Counted from the first letter of the stretch, positions 1 to 11,936 are shown. The stretch: 64,000 nucleotides of DNA from Nemopilema nomurai (GCA_003864495.1 ML133493.1:3107820-3171819), one strand, 5' to 3'. The notes: generated from the sequence alone by a model not told the origin. Program-made: numbers and translations.

Positions 1-2361
1 ACAGTGGAATTTTTTCCAAAGACAACTTAAAGCCTCTGGCTAGCGCTTTTCCAACAGCGAGTCTTTTTCTTCCATTGTCTTGGTATCACATGTTATCTAT
101 TGAAACCCTTCATAATTGTGTGTTTTCATATTGTGGGTGCAAATATATTTCATCCAGGTCAAAGGAATCACCACACAATTTCCTTCATCAGTTTCACTTA
201 GAAGAACAGTAGAGCTTTGTTTTTTAGAGAATTACCTTTCAGTCAGTTGCTAGATCTGACTGGTTAGTGCAAGCTTGTTTGCCTCACTCTGGTCTACTTA
301 GCTGTTGAGTTGACCTCCTTTGCCTCAGGTTAACCTCCTCTTGATGCAATTAACTCTGATTCGCCCTCAAATGGGCTTAAATGGTTGCAGTCTTGGGTGA
401 TTATCACATTTAGTAAAGAGTAATTCAATATACTGTCCTTATCTCAGTAAATTGGGTGTGCTCTGTGACTAAGGCAAATTAATTCATCTGTACTCCTTAT
501 TTAGAAACACAAACACGCAATGAACATTCAATTACAGCCACGATATGAAGCAAGCATGTTTGTGTATGAAACAGAAGATAGCAGATAAGAAAGTCGCTGA
601 ATATCAAGTGACTTGTATTGCTCATGGATGGGGGCCTTTTGCGGTTGAAAGAACTGATCAAGTTCCCCCGTAGAGTGTGCTATTCCTCCAAATACCCCTT
701 ATGCATTGTTTCAAAGCCAAAAAGCATTTCGTTATCTATTAAAAGCGCAGTTACAGAAATTTTAAAGTTAATTGATGAACAGGCTGAATATTGATTTGCT
801 TTCCGCTTCCTGTGCGAATCAGTTTGATTAACTTTGCATACAATGTCCATGCCTGTTTAGAAGTGTCCAGAAAATCTTAACAGCGTCCCATAAACAGGCT
901 CATACGTCACTCCGTTTGATAAGTGTTTCGATGTACAGGCCACACGAAGCAGTCATTAGGGGTGGCTTGCATAGATTGATATTTGATTGCTGAATGGTTT
1001 ACTTTTTCAAATATCTTCAGTTTTCCAATTCCCCCTCCTATTCCTGACAGTCTCCCCTTAACCAAAGCAAAGACTCCTTATGAAAGATGACCTATAAGCT
1101 TGTCAATGCGCGCAGGAGAATGTGCAGAAGACAATGCGCAGAGAGCGCCTCGCTGACTTTGCGGCTGTTCCTTCGCGCGGTGACCTTCTCGGCCTGTCGT
1201 GCGCCGACTTCGTGCGAATGCAGATTGTTTATCGAAGCAACCGAATGGCATGGGCGCCGGCTTTGAGCTAGCTGTTTCCTTCTAAACATAGCAGTAGTTA
1301 TTACAGGATGCCAAGCTGCTTACGCTCCGAGGCAGAACAATGGCCTTTCACCGATGCTTTTCTCTTAAACCTTCCTTGATTTATTGTGATTCTGTCCTGT
1401 ATCTCGTTAGTTCGCCTTGCTGCTTGTGATAGGCCTTAATCACCTCAATTGCGAATCCCCTCGTTGGATTCTCGCTACTTTGCATTTGATGTATGGCCTC
1501 AGAGTTTTGGCTGCGTTCTCGACAATGCGCGCCCTTATGCCTCTGCTTCAAACGTTTTCGATTGAATAACTATTAAGCCCTTTGTGTATGGAAATAGCTG
1601 ATTCACTGTCTACGTTGAGCTTATTAAGAGTCCATATTAATCATTACCACACTGTATTGGTTTTTGTTTGTATCTTGTTGTTTTGTCCGCATTTAATTCC
1701 TTCATCTCATGGCATTCAGCGTACTTTTGCGAGGCGTCTGCCACCCCAACTCCCCCAGTTTTAAAGGACTATATTCTTCCGCAATGCGACAGAAGTTTTA
1801 ATGCTGAAAATTTAGGGAGTTGCAATACCATTTCTGCTTAACGAACGATCTCGAAACACGCAAACGGGTAGAATGTGAAAGGGTTTTGTGTGGAGCTAGA
1901 GAATAGAAGGGGCTTTGTAGTCCACTTATGGTACATAATAAGGGAACAGAATAAGCATTAGCTAGGGGATACCTGCACAAAACTGTTCTGAGGAAGCCCA
2001 AAGGAGTGCTTGGATTAGCTGTGGAACTGAAAAGCTGTACGTAGCCTAGAAAGATTATTTAGCGGTCAGAGGTATACGCCATGCTTTCCTGTTTCCTATT
2101 TTGAACGAACATGTGTTAAATAAAACCTTAAAACCCAACCTAGCATAAAGGCTGTCTGTTTTTCGCGTTGTCTGTCAGCAGCCACTGGCTAGAAATTAGG
2201 CTCAATGGCTTTTTGCTCCTATTTTCAAGCGTTTGCCGGCATTTAGTTGCCTCATAGAGTATCTTGATGGCGCCATTATGTATAGAACGACTTGTCATGA
2301 ATTTGATGTACCAGATGCAACTTTGTCCGATCATTCATTGGCCCTTGTTTTCTCTCGCCAG
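1..2361. other. Upstream non-coding region of the Kelch gene
   Basis: No open frame here resembles a known protein on either strand; the short frames lack domain signatures and many begin at non-ATG codons. The stretch probably holds the promoter, a 5' non-coding exon and a 5' intron of the Kelch gene, because a pyrimidine-rich splice acceptor (ttttctctcgccag) ends at 2361, just before the start codon. Confidence 0.45.
1088..1292 (+). promoter_or_regulatory. CpG-dense candidate promoter/first-exon region
   Basis: This short block is far richer in CG dinucleotides than the AT-rich DNA around it (for example gcgcgcagg, gagcgcctcgctg, ccttcgcgcggtg). It lies about 1.1 kb upstream of the Kelch coding start, whose exon appears to begin at a splice acceptor. 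A transcription start or non-coding first exon here is inferred; no TATA box or initiator is clear. Confidence 0.25.
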
Positions 2362-2369
2362 GTGTGAAG

Positions 2370-2387
2370 ATGGTCCTGTCTGCTTGA
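2370..2387 (+). promoter_or_regulatory. Short upstream ORF in the Kelch 5' leader
   Basis: Between the putative acceptor at 2361 and the Kelch ATG at 2392 there is a five-codon ORF (ATG GTC CTG TCT GCT TGA). It stops 4 bases before the main ATG. An in-frame TGA at 2365-2367 also supports 2392 as the first usable main start in this exon. A translational damping role is possible but unproven. Confidence 0.3.
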
Positions 2388-2391
2388 AGCA

Positions 2392-5300
2392 ATGGATTGT
2401 GCATCTGTAGATAAAGTGATCCACCGCTCCGAAAGCCGAATAAAGGAAACTTTCGCAAAAATGGCAGAGTTCCGACAGCAAGGCCAGTTTACCGACGTGG
2501 TCCTAGTCGCAGGAGACAGGGAGATCAAGGCGCATAAAATCGTGCTCTGTTCGTTGAGTGACTATTTCAATGCCATGTTTACAGGGGAGCTGGCCGAGGC
2601 TCGTCAGAGTGCTGTCACCATCACGAATATCGAGCCGGAGTAGAAGTCAAGTACGCCTATACTTCTGAACTGGAAATCAGAGTCGACAATGTGGAGAGTC
2701 TCCTCGCGTCGTCGTCGATACTTCAGATAAAGGACATCAGAGATGCCTGTTGCGAGTTCATGAAGAGTCAACTGCACCCTTCAAACTGTTTAGGCATCAG
2801 GGCATTTGCGGATGCCCACAGCTGTGAACAGCTTTTCTCTATTGCCGATAAGTATACCCAAGACCATTTCCTGGATGTGTGTAAAAACCAGGAATTTTTC
2901 TTGCTGAATAGCGACCAGCTCTGTGACATCTTGACGGGGGAGGACATCAACGTTACCAGCGAGGAACAAATATTTTCCTCAGTCTTGAGCTGGATAAATC
3001 ATGATTACGAGGCAAGAAAGTCGGCCATGGGGGGCATTTTGATGCACGTTCGCCTGCCTCTACTACCCCCAAAGCTTCTAGTTGATGAAGTCGCGCGGTT
3101 TCCCGCGGTTGCGGAGAACAGTTTTTGCAAAGACCTGCTCCTAGAGGCCTTGAAGTACCACCTTGTTCCGGAGAAGCGAGACGAGCTCACAAAACTGAAA
3201 GCGAAGCCCAGAAAGGGGACTGTCGGTGTGCTGTATGCTATTGGTGGTAGGTTTAGAAGATGATTCTAGATGTTTCTCAAATGAATACGTAGAATTAATT
3301 TTTTCACAATAGAAGGTAACCTCTTTTTGCAAGTTGCTTCGAGTTGAGTTATGGGCTGTTTTGTCTCTCTTATGGATTATTTTTACCTAAGAAACAATAA
3401 TCACTTCTAGAAAAGAAGCACGTTCTCGCCACTCATCTTATGCATTAGTTTTCATAACATTGTCATATGTTTATTCACAATTTTGCCAGTGTTCATTTAA
3501 ATCAGCTTTGGGCTGTTATGATGAGAAAAAACTAGATGCTAAAGCATTTAAAAAATTTCAGAGTTTGAAGTAACTTCTGTCTATGAAAACCTTCCAGGGA
3601 AGATGGTCCAGTAGTAAATTTCTTTCAGAAGCAAAAAGGTTCTTTCAGAAAGTTTCTTTTGCAGCGACCAAAATTATTCATAATTTGGTCAGTGTTCATT
3701 TAAATCATTTTTGGACTGTTGTGATGAGAAAAGACTAGATGATAAAACATTAATCCCTAAGCTTTAATCATTATTCCATATGTAACTTCTGTCTATGAAA
3801 ACCTTCCAGGGAAGATGGTCTTGTAATAAATTTCTTTCAAAGTAAGAAGATTGTATCTTAACCTGTGTTCTTGGAAAAATTGAAATAATTTACCTGTAAC
3901 CACAACCAGCTTGCGCGCATTAATTTGCAATTTACGGTCTCCTTTTAGGCATGGACTCATTAAAAGGTGCTTCATTGTGTATCGAAGAGTACAATCCGCG
4001 TTGCAATGTATGGAAGCAAGTTGCCACGATGACAACTCGTCGGTTGCAGTTCGGTGTTGCTGTTCTCGATAACAAATTGTACCTTGCAGGTAATCTAAAC
4101 GTGTTTTTTCTTCGGGAAAAAGTATCGAGAAACCTAGATGTCCATGAATCTTTCTAGCGTTCTGCAAGTTGCGAGTCTTCCTCACTTGATACGAAGGCTC
4201 ACTTCGATGCTGTGTCAAGAAATGGCTCACTTCATTGAACAAAAGCAGTTATATGATAATTTCTTGTGTCCTTTTATACTTTTTTCAGTATGAAAATAAT
4301 CAAAGACGCTCGTTTTGTTAGAAATGCGTCCCTGTTTTTTGTCTCCATTTGACACATCGTACACAATTTAATTGCCTTACAAAAAAGTCTCACTATCATA
4401 TACGTGTAGTGTAAATGTATGCGTTGATTTCCAGATTCAACCCTCTGAGGCATTTAGATTGGGATTCGTAGCACTTTACTTTCGTTTTGTCAGAGAACTT
4501 ATTTAGAGCAAGTTTAGGGCTGAAAGAAGGCCATGGTTTTGAATGCCAATCTTTGTGACAGTTAGAAACTTTAGACTAGATTTTTTTATGTGGAAATGCT
4601 AAGGTAAAATAATGGCTAAACTGACGGAAAGGTGAAAAGTCCCTATGCTCTAGCCTATTTAATCTATAGTTTATGCCCTAACTTTATAAGAAAGCTTTCT
4701 TAATTGCAATTTATTGGTATAGCTTTTTACTATTATTGGACGCTGGTGTACAAATGGTCAAAACAGACATTGCACGATGCTGCCAAGAAAACAGTGGTCA
4801 TCGGGAGTGCGTGATGCTGCGTCAAGTTCCTTGACAGGGCCAAGAGCATGCACCATTTTCTAGCCATGCTGATGACATCCGAATAAACAAACACAAATGA
4901 CCCTCCCTTCTTTGTGAATCGACATTTATGTTTGATCCTAGGTGGACGAGATGGCCTAAAAACGCTGAACAACGTCGAATGCTTTGACCCGAAGACGGGC
5001 GAATGGACAACACTGGCGCCCATGCTCACCCACCGACACGGGGTGGGAGTGGCTGTTCTAGGAGGTCCAATCTACGCAGTGGGTGGACACGATGGCTGGT
5101 CTTACCTCAATACAGTCGAGAGGTAAGTATATGTATCCTATCACGATGCTTTTCCTTTGCGGAGAGCCAGCCGGACATGCTTACTTTTTCCAGAAGAGGT
5201 CATGCTTACTTAAGCTCTTTTACCAGATAAGGAAATTTGCATAGTATCAAAATGATCTTTCCAATCATATCATGACCCATGTTCAACTATGGCCAGTTTC

Positions 5301-7211
5301 CGCACCTCAGATGCAACATGTTTCTAAAGTATCTTTCAAGTGTGATGAAAAAGCAAAGGTGCTGTTGTTTTTTGCGCGCATTTTGCTCATAACAGCTGCA
5401 GCTGCCTAGTCTTATGGGAATCATGATTTTGATTTATCACAAGAAATTCTTCTGTATCTGCGTTGCAGAGACAATCCGATTACTTCCCTCCCAAGCATCC
5501 CTGCACAATTTTGCTTCAAAAATCCACTTGTTTTTGTTTTGACCGACTATTCTTGTTTTTAAGCTTCAAAACAGTTTAACTGGCTGTTTTCCAGCACTGT
5601 GTTTGGCGGCATTGTTATTGTGTGTTTTTAAAGAATCTGTTTCTAAAGACTCAATTACCAGTTCTTGCATCGTAGGCCGAGAAAGCCAAGGATTTTCATC
5701 ATTTCGCTGATTTGATGTGCATCAACCTATTCAGATTTATTAAGCTTTGGTTGTCAAATTTCACATAAGACCTTTTGAGCGAAAGTTAGATTATTTCTTA
5801 ATTCCAAGACTTCCACTATCTTAGAAATGAAAATATTATTGATAATGGAGTGAAATTGTTGGCTTAGTATTCCTTTATCAGCAAAAAGACTTCATAGCTT
5901 GACCTGTTTCACTAGAAGAACTATTTGAAATACAATCGAATCAGCTGACTAGCATTAATGATGGGTCTTCTTGTTGCTGGGTGTTGATAGGAGAGAGGTC
6001 AAGTGTATGTTGACCATTGGCGACATGTAACAGATTGATTAATGATGGATTTATGATTGATTAATCGATTGATTACATGATTGATTGCATGATTGATTGA
6101 TTAATCGATCGATTGATTGATTGATTGGCTGATTATTTGGCTGATTGCCTCCGTAGGTATGATCCCCAGACTGGACAATGGAAAATAGTAGCCCCAACCA
6201 ATACGCCAAGAAGCACGGTGGGCTGCGCTGTACTGGAGGGCAAGCTGTATTCAGTCGGAGGGAGGGACGGGTCTTCTTGCCTCAGTTCAGTTGAGGTCTA
6301 CGATCCGTATACCGACAAATGGTCCATGGCGGCCCCGATGCTGAAACGGCGTGGAGGTGCGTGCGTTCGTTTCTAGAAGTGCATAAGGGACCTGATTCTT
6401 TGTAAGCTATGCCTATGAGAATTTACGATGGGGTTTATATAAAGTGTTTATAGCCTATGGAGACTGAAGTGCGGCAAGATTTAGTCAGTGTTTGAGTGTT
6501 TAGTCATCCAATGTTTCCTACCCTGAAGGGTATCAGGCAATATCTCTTTGGCATTTCAAACTTCTGTCGCTATTTATGTCAATCTAAGAAGATAAATTAG
6601 CCATTTAGTGTGTTATTAATGAAGATCTAAAGTAGGATTCAAAGCTCGTAGGATTAAAATATGTTATTCTGTTTATCAAGTGTTCATGTTGATGGGAATT
6701 TCATGGAAAGCAAGATAGGTGTAAACGATAAAGCCGGTAGACGGTGGTACTTGGGAACGACCTAAGCATTCACTCTTGAACGTGTGACGAGAGACTTTGT
6801 TTGTCACAATCAGCAGTAATCAGGGTCTCTTTAAGCACTGTCCCCTCGGCTTGTGGTCCGTAACCAGCACAAATTCTCTCATTAGGTGTTGGTGTCGCTG
6901 TTCTGAATGGGTACCTCTACGCCCTTGGTGGACATGACACACCCTGTAGCCAAGACACCTCGAAGCAATTCAGTTCCGTTGAGCGCTACGACCCTCTCGC
7001 CGACCAGTGGTCACTTGTTGCGGCCATGCGGAACTGCCGGGACGCGGTCGGACTCGCCGCGCTGGGCGATCGTCTGTATTCGGTCGGGGGCTACGACGGA
7101 CTGAAGTATTTATCCGCTGTGGAGGCGTATGATGCTGAAACCGACGTTTGGGAGAGAGTTGCCCCCTTGACAATACCGAGAGCAGGAGCTTGTGTTGTTG
7201 CTGTGAAATAG
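2392..7211 (+). CDS. KLHL5: BTB-BACK-Kelch protein, KLHL1/4/5 type, with frame break in exon 1
   Basis: This family acts as substrate adaptor for Cullin-3 ubiquitin ligases or binds actin. Five coding exons are supported by GT/AG borders and continuous phases: 2392-3246, 3949-4089, 4942-5122, 6157-6356 and 6886-7211 (stop TAG). Exon 1 holds the BTB domain ([20 protein letters not shown]) and the BACK domain ([18 protein letters not shown]). The other exons give six Kelch blades, each with a GG doublet: AIGGMDS, LAGGRDG, AVGGHDG, SVGGRDG, ALGGHDT and SVGGYDG. The phrases [11 protein letters not shown] and [14 protein letters not shown] are diagnostic of KLHL1/4/5. Length would be about 570 residues without the long N-terminal tail of the vertebrate members. 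Near 2643 the frame shifts inside the BTB domain and a TAG follows, so as read the product is an 83-residue fragment. Either the locus is a recent pseudogene or the assembly has a small deletion. Everything else is intact, with no second lesion, which favours an assembly error or a very recent mutation. Confidence 0.88.
2635..2660 (+). other. Frame break in the BTB domain of the Kelch gene
   Basis: The frame read from 2392 ends ...TNIEPE then TAG at 2641-2643. The homologous continuation ([13 protein letters not shown]) is in another forward frame starting at about 2640. Compared with the KLHL5 spacing between the EP pair and YAYT as I recall it, about 10 bases are missing. No splice sites fit an intron here. 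Confidence 0.75.
3471..3850 (+). repeat. Diverged tandem duplication in Kelch intron 1
   Basis: Two copies of a roughly 170-bp segment lie about 205-212 bp apart. Copy 1 runs from about 3471 and copy 2 from about 3671. Shared blocks include cagtgttcatttaaatca, ctgtctatgaaaaccttc followed by cagggaagatggtc, and taaatttctttca. The copies differ by scattered substitutions and small indels, so the duplication is not recent. The 702-base intron holds nothing else recognisable. Confidence 0.7.
6033..6147 (+). repeat. (GATT)n microsatellite abutting the exon 4 acceptor
   Basis: An imperfect GATT repeat, interrupted by taatc and acatg variants, fills the last ~120 bases of Kelch intron 3. It ends about 10 bases before the acceptor AG at 6155-6156. 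The usual polypyrimidine and branch-point region is therefore largely microsatellite sequence. Intron 3 (5123-6156) otherwise looks plain. Confidence 0.85.
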
Positions 7212-10200
7212 GCCAATGCTCCTTCACAAGGTGTGTCTTTGATTTGTTTTTATTATGTGCGAATAAGAAACATCCACAAGGGAAAGGCAAATTGAAATAG
7301 GGAGATCCTCCTCCGCACCTCTTCAAGTTACGCCGTTGCGCCCTAAAGGAGTGATCTGTATTTGCATTCTGGAACCTGGGTTTTTCAATCATTTGGTTTT
7401 TAGCATTGATGAACATGGTTGCAACATATAACTTGTTCCTCTATAAGCTTCGATGCTTTAACTGTACCTAAAGGGTCTACTTTCTACTCTAACACTATAG
7501 AGAAGATTAAGATCATTTTCATAAGAGCCTACATTGGTTATTCGCCAATTCGTAGAAGTTAATGAGTATCACTTACTTGTATCAGTCAAACCTTTAATTG
7601 GCCCATGTTTTTGGGAAAGCTAAGTGGCAAACAAGAAGCTATGTTTCCATTGAAAGCCTTGATGTAGTATGTATTTTATCAAGACTGTGACACCATAAAT
7701 AATACTCATAGCAATGACGTAATAGCAGCATTTATTGGCCAGTCTGATGCGCAAAAGCATTGCTGCAATGGCCAGTGCTTCGAGTATTGCTGCTGATGCT
7801 ATAAATCGTAACAGTCCTAGGGCACCAATATGATAACCTCACAAACTCTATTTAGCGAATTTTCAAGATTGCTTCAAGACCTAAAGAGGCATTTTAGAGT
7901 TCCGTTAAATGCTTTGAATGTAATTAGATATACCTCAAATTAGCAGTAACTACACGGGCATTCAAAGTTTCCCAATCAAATTACAATTTGCTGCATTGAC
8001 TTGTATAAGTGATCTTAGCACGTCGTTGTTCTGCTCCGGCCATCTGCAACAGACATCACTATTTTCGCTCACCAAGATCCTCTCCCTGCTGCTGCTTCGT
8101 AACGTATGGCCTGCATTGAAAGCATGTTTCTGACGTCATATCTTTGGAATTTAATTGCAGCATCTGCTACGACGTTCTGCATGTGGTCTTAACCATGGTG
8201 TCTAGCTTCGTTCTGAGGCCCTTTTGTATTCCGGCACTTCCCCATGGCCACGTGTGCAGAGGCATTGTCTTCTACCCATATCTGTCATCCAGGACCGGCG
8301 TTTTAGCGACACGCTACTCAAAGCATCAAGACCTTACCTTCCCGACGTAAACATTCATTACACTTGTATAGCAAAGTTAATCCGAGGTTTACTGGACGTA
8401 TGCAGAATTTAACTTATATGCAGTTGTTGTCTTAAGAGATGGAAGAACCGATGTATATAGATGAAATCCGATTAGGAATTCGTTAATTAGGTACTTCGTC
8501 AGTGCCTGTTATATTTAGGCCGGTATTACCAATGCTCCTCCTGATTGGTTCATTATTGCTGTGTAATTATTACGACTAACATGTTTTTAGCAATGGTTAC
8601 CCTTGTCGCCTCATTGAACGTGCCGGAAAGTATTAGAAACTAACTACAGTACCAAACAATGTTCTAATACTAGATTCATTGAACAGAACCCTCTACAGCC
8701 TAATTAATTGCCTGTCAAATATAGAGCGGTCAAGGTGTATATTCATAGTTTTTGGGGAAAATGTTGACTCGTTGCTTCCTAGAGGCGCTGCATGGAAAGA
8801 GGTAAGCAATGACTAAAAAATGCCTACATGCTCTGAGCACTTATGGCAGGCATTAACAGAGCTACAGAGAACAGTTCAGCGTAAGTTAATTTGAAAGAAT
8901 TTGCTACACAGCACTTAGTGGCTTTGTAGGTGATAAAAGAATTCGGCAGATCTCTGGATGCCACACACTGTTTCTTAAAGGTCCCCAGCCCATAACACGT
9001 CCATGTATTTCTAAGACTTGTAAACAATTTGTGAATGGCATCGTCCATATACCAGATCGAATAGGCGGATATGCACAGTCGATAATCCACGGACTTTCCT
9101 CCGTCTAGTCCCGATGTATGTTTGAAAATGAAACCATTAAGCCCCACATGACTGCAAAAGGGTCCATTTGACTGCAAAAAGGTCCATTGGACTGCAGGTG
9201 AGTGCGGATTCATCTAGGTTGTTACGAGGAATGTATTTTAACACCTTAACAGAAGTAGTATTAAATGTCTACATGTAGCCTGCATTTCTCATTCAGGTAT
9301 TCCTAATGCATTTAAATTCATGTTGTTGGTTAAGCATGTCGTTTTACCTAACCAATCATTAGAACCTTTCAGGGAAACCCAATCTTTTTCTCGATGAAAA
9401 GTCGAGCTATTCTTAAAGAAATTTAGCAACCACTTGTAGGTATATTTTTAGCTAGTTAAACTAAGTGTCAAGAAAGATGAGTCACGCAAACTCAAGCTTC
9501 ATAAATCATGTTTTGTTTGTTCGCAAATGTCTACCTGTTCTCGTATCCACTGATTGATGCCCGTATCTGGTGGCTCTGAGTAAAGAAGCTGGCCTACTTA
9601 TCAAGGCCGATCGTCATGTATTGCCTCCTGTTTTGACCTAGTACAAGTGCATGTGCCTCTTTGAACCTGTTATTCGACTTCCTGCTCTTGCATTTCCGTC
9701 AGAGTCAATAAGGTGGCAGGGCTAAAGCTGACCCATTACTTGACGTTAAGGCAACCATTCATTATATCTAGAGGGACCGAAATATGGTCTTATTCTACCA
9801 AGTAAGTTCTTACGACAAGATTCTCGCTACCTTTTTCTTTTCACCTGCTCTCAAATATTCAGAGACTTCGCAGTTAACTGTTTAAAAAAATCAACGTTGC
9901 AGTGGTTGTATAAGATGGAAGACAAGACTTTAAAATTTACAATGAAATGCCAACGCTTAATATTCGACACAACTCAGCTATGATACAACTATATACACTG
10001 CTAAATGACATTCTCAAGTTAACATCGTGAATGTCAGTGTATTTTGCTTTATTTTTTTGCTTTCTTGGCAGAAATTGAGATATAACCACGAGCATAGGGT
10101 CCGTTCTTTGAGTATCGCGATAGATGTAGCACGTGCTTTAGAATGCCTTTCTTAAATAAGCCCTAGTTTTATGTCAAAGCTGTGCATAGTCCATTCAAAA

Positions 10201-10838
10201 CTTTATCCATACATTACTTATAAGCCTTTGTGAGAGTTTGTAGGAAACCCCTCATCTAATTTATTGTTTTCCTTATTGTATGTGAAGGGGGAAGGTGTGA
10301 GTTGGAAAGGGAGGGAGAGGGAGGGAGAAGAGAATGAGTTGAGAATATTACACAGTCGCCGAATCGTTGCATTGGGGAAATTTAGTTGTTGTAAACATTT
10401 GCTGGGCGTATTTTTAAGTATTGAAGAAGTCAGAGTTGGACGAAGATACAGCAAATAGACGCGTCGACGATACGTCATAGCTCAGGCTCAAGCAGACTAA
10501 CAGTTAAGTTGTGTAGAAAGGAGGTATATGGTGGGGGACTAAACAAGAACAATTCATATACTGGCTGTGTGCTTTCTATCAAAAGCTGCCTGGGAGTGGG
10601 CCTCAAAACGTGCATTATGATTCAACAGATTCTTTACCGTCATTTGAACTTTTTCCGTCTAGAAACCAGGTCAAACATGAATGCATTTGTAGGAGACTTT
10701 ATCCGTGCTCGTCGCAGCTTGGCTGTAAATGATGGTGGCGAATATTAGTGGCGAGTGTCCAGACGCAATCACGACTTCCCTTTCTCTTTCGTGCTGATCT
10801 CATACCAGCTGAACGGCGAATTACTTTGAATGCACCAT
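7212..10838. other. Intergenic DNA between the Kelch gene and the receptor
   Basis: The left part contains the Kelch 3' untranslated region; the right part probably contains the receptor's 3' region, since it is transcribed leftward and a TTTATT (AATAAA on the minus strand) lies at about 10260. A small 20-bp direct repeat (gactgcaaaagggtccattt) occurs twice, with the start of a third copy, at 9150-9198. No open frame here shows a recognisable domain. Confidence 0.5.
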
Positions 10839-11936
10839 CTAGCTAGTTTCATCGCCCTCGCCACTCATCTTGCGCCGGAGAAACTCACTCAGCTGGTTCG
10901 AGTTCACTCGCAAGATGTAAATAGTTGGGTCCAACATGACAAACGAGGCCGCCAGTGCGCCACACAGTCTGACCGATACGTTTCTATACGACAGATTTTC
11001 GTGAAAGCAGCACAGAAACGAGAGCGGAAAGAAGCAGGCCACGTAATGAAGCAGCAGCATGATGCACTTTGTTGCCGTTTCTTTCTCCTTTTCTATCCTC
11101 CGCAGGACCTTTTCCTGTCGCCAATTCTCGACTTCTTTGCCGATGAAAAAGCAAACATTTCTTTGTGCAGAATCTGCCAGAGTTTTTCCTGCCCTTTTGA
11201 GACTGCTCCTAAGAAATTTAACTGCCTCTAGCTCGCTATGGTTAGCAACCGATTTCCTACGTAGTGATTCCAGGTTTTCCCCTTGGTCTATAGCAGGCTC
11301 AATGGTCACTATATTGTTTTTTTGAGTGTACACTGGCATCGTCTTGCTCGACAAATGAATGGGGTTGCTGCCGCTCTCGTGGTTGTTGTTGTCTTTAGCT
11401 GGCACGACGGTCCTTGCGAGTCGCTTGGCCTTCCTAAAAAACAGTAGTATCAGCATCCACGTGATCACAACTGTTCCAAACACCACGGCTGGTATCACCC
11501 TGATACCCACCACCTTGCCTTCTCGGGCACCAGCGCCGCCAATCGCACTCGACGTGCCTGTCGGTATGATTATTATGATGCAAATCCCGAAGCGAAATCG
11601 ATATGTTTTGTTCGATTTCCGATTGAGGGACATGAACCGGTCGATTGCTGTTGAAATGATGAAACACGACTGATTGGCAATTAGGTACACGAGAATGGCC
11701 GTAACGAATATTTCCGAGCCAACTTCTAAGGTGGCGTTGGAGATCCGGGCAGCGATAATGCCAAGAGCTCCGAAGAGGGTCACAAGCAAGCTACTCACGG
11801 TTGTAAACTGCAATAGCCTGTTGATGAAGTGTTTAGTACGGTGCTGGAATGAGTAGCAGAATTTCACTGAATTCAACACGGTACCCAGCAGGAAAACAAT
11901 AGCACAAGCGATGAAAAAGCTATTCAACGCATGCAT
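10839..11936 (-). CDS. Intronless orphan seven-transmembrane receptor (class A-like GPCR)
   Basis: A 365-residue protein in one exon. The ATG at 11936-11934 is preferred because only GTG lies just upstream and a stop soon follows upstream. Hydrophobic segments at about residues 6-28, 42-64, 76-99, 114-134, 145-166, 289-311 and 321-343 give seven helices. Helix 1 carries LGTVLNSV (conserved Asn), helix 3 ends in DRF (DRY-like, 99-101), helix 6 has ACFFP (CWxP-like), and helix 7 ends DPTIY (NPxxY-like, 336-340). NAT at 67-69 is a possible glycosylation site in the first outer loop. The third inner loop is long (about 120 residues) and basic. There is no Cys at the top of helix 3 or in outer loop 2, no Trp in helix 4 and no retinal-binding Lys in helix 7, so it is not an opsin. 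Ligand unknown; plasma-membrane G-protein signalling is inferred. Single-exon receptors of this sort are common in cnidarians. Confidence 0.8.
   Translation of the reverse strand: MHALNSFFIACAIVFLLGTVLNSVKFCYSFQHRTKHFINRLLQFTTVSSLLVTLFGALGIIAARISNATLEVGSEIFVTAILVYLIANQSCFIISTAIDRFMSLNRKSNKTYRFRFGICIIIIIPTGTSSAIGGAGAREGKVVGIRVIPAVVFGTVVITWMLILLFFRKAKRLARTVVPAKDNNNHESGSNPIHLSSKTMPVYTQKNNIVTIEPAIDQGENLESLRRKSVANHSELEAVKFLRSSLKRAGKTLADSAQRNVCFFIGKEVENWRQEKVLRRIEKEKETATKCIMLLLHYVACFFPLSFLCCFHENLSYRNVSVRLCGALAASFVMLDPTIYILRVNSNQLSEFLRRKMSGEGDETS

Noticed and set aside
10893..10910. ggttcgagttc resembling a tRNA internal promoter B box
   Set aside because: It lies inside the receptor coding sequence, and no cloverleaf can be drawn around it.
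11059..11673. Plus-strand frames opposite the receptor gene
   Set aside because: They are antisense shadows of the receptor, whose seven-helix pattern and family motifs identify the minus strand as coding.
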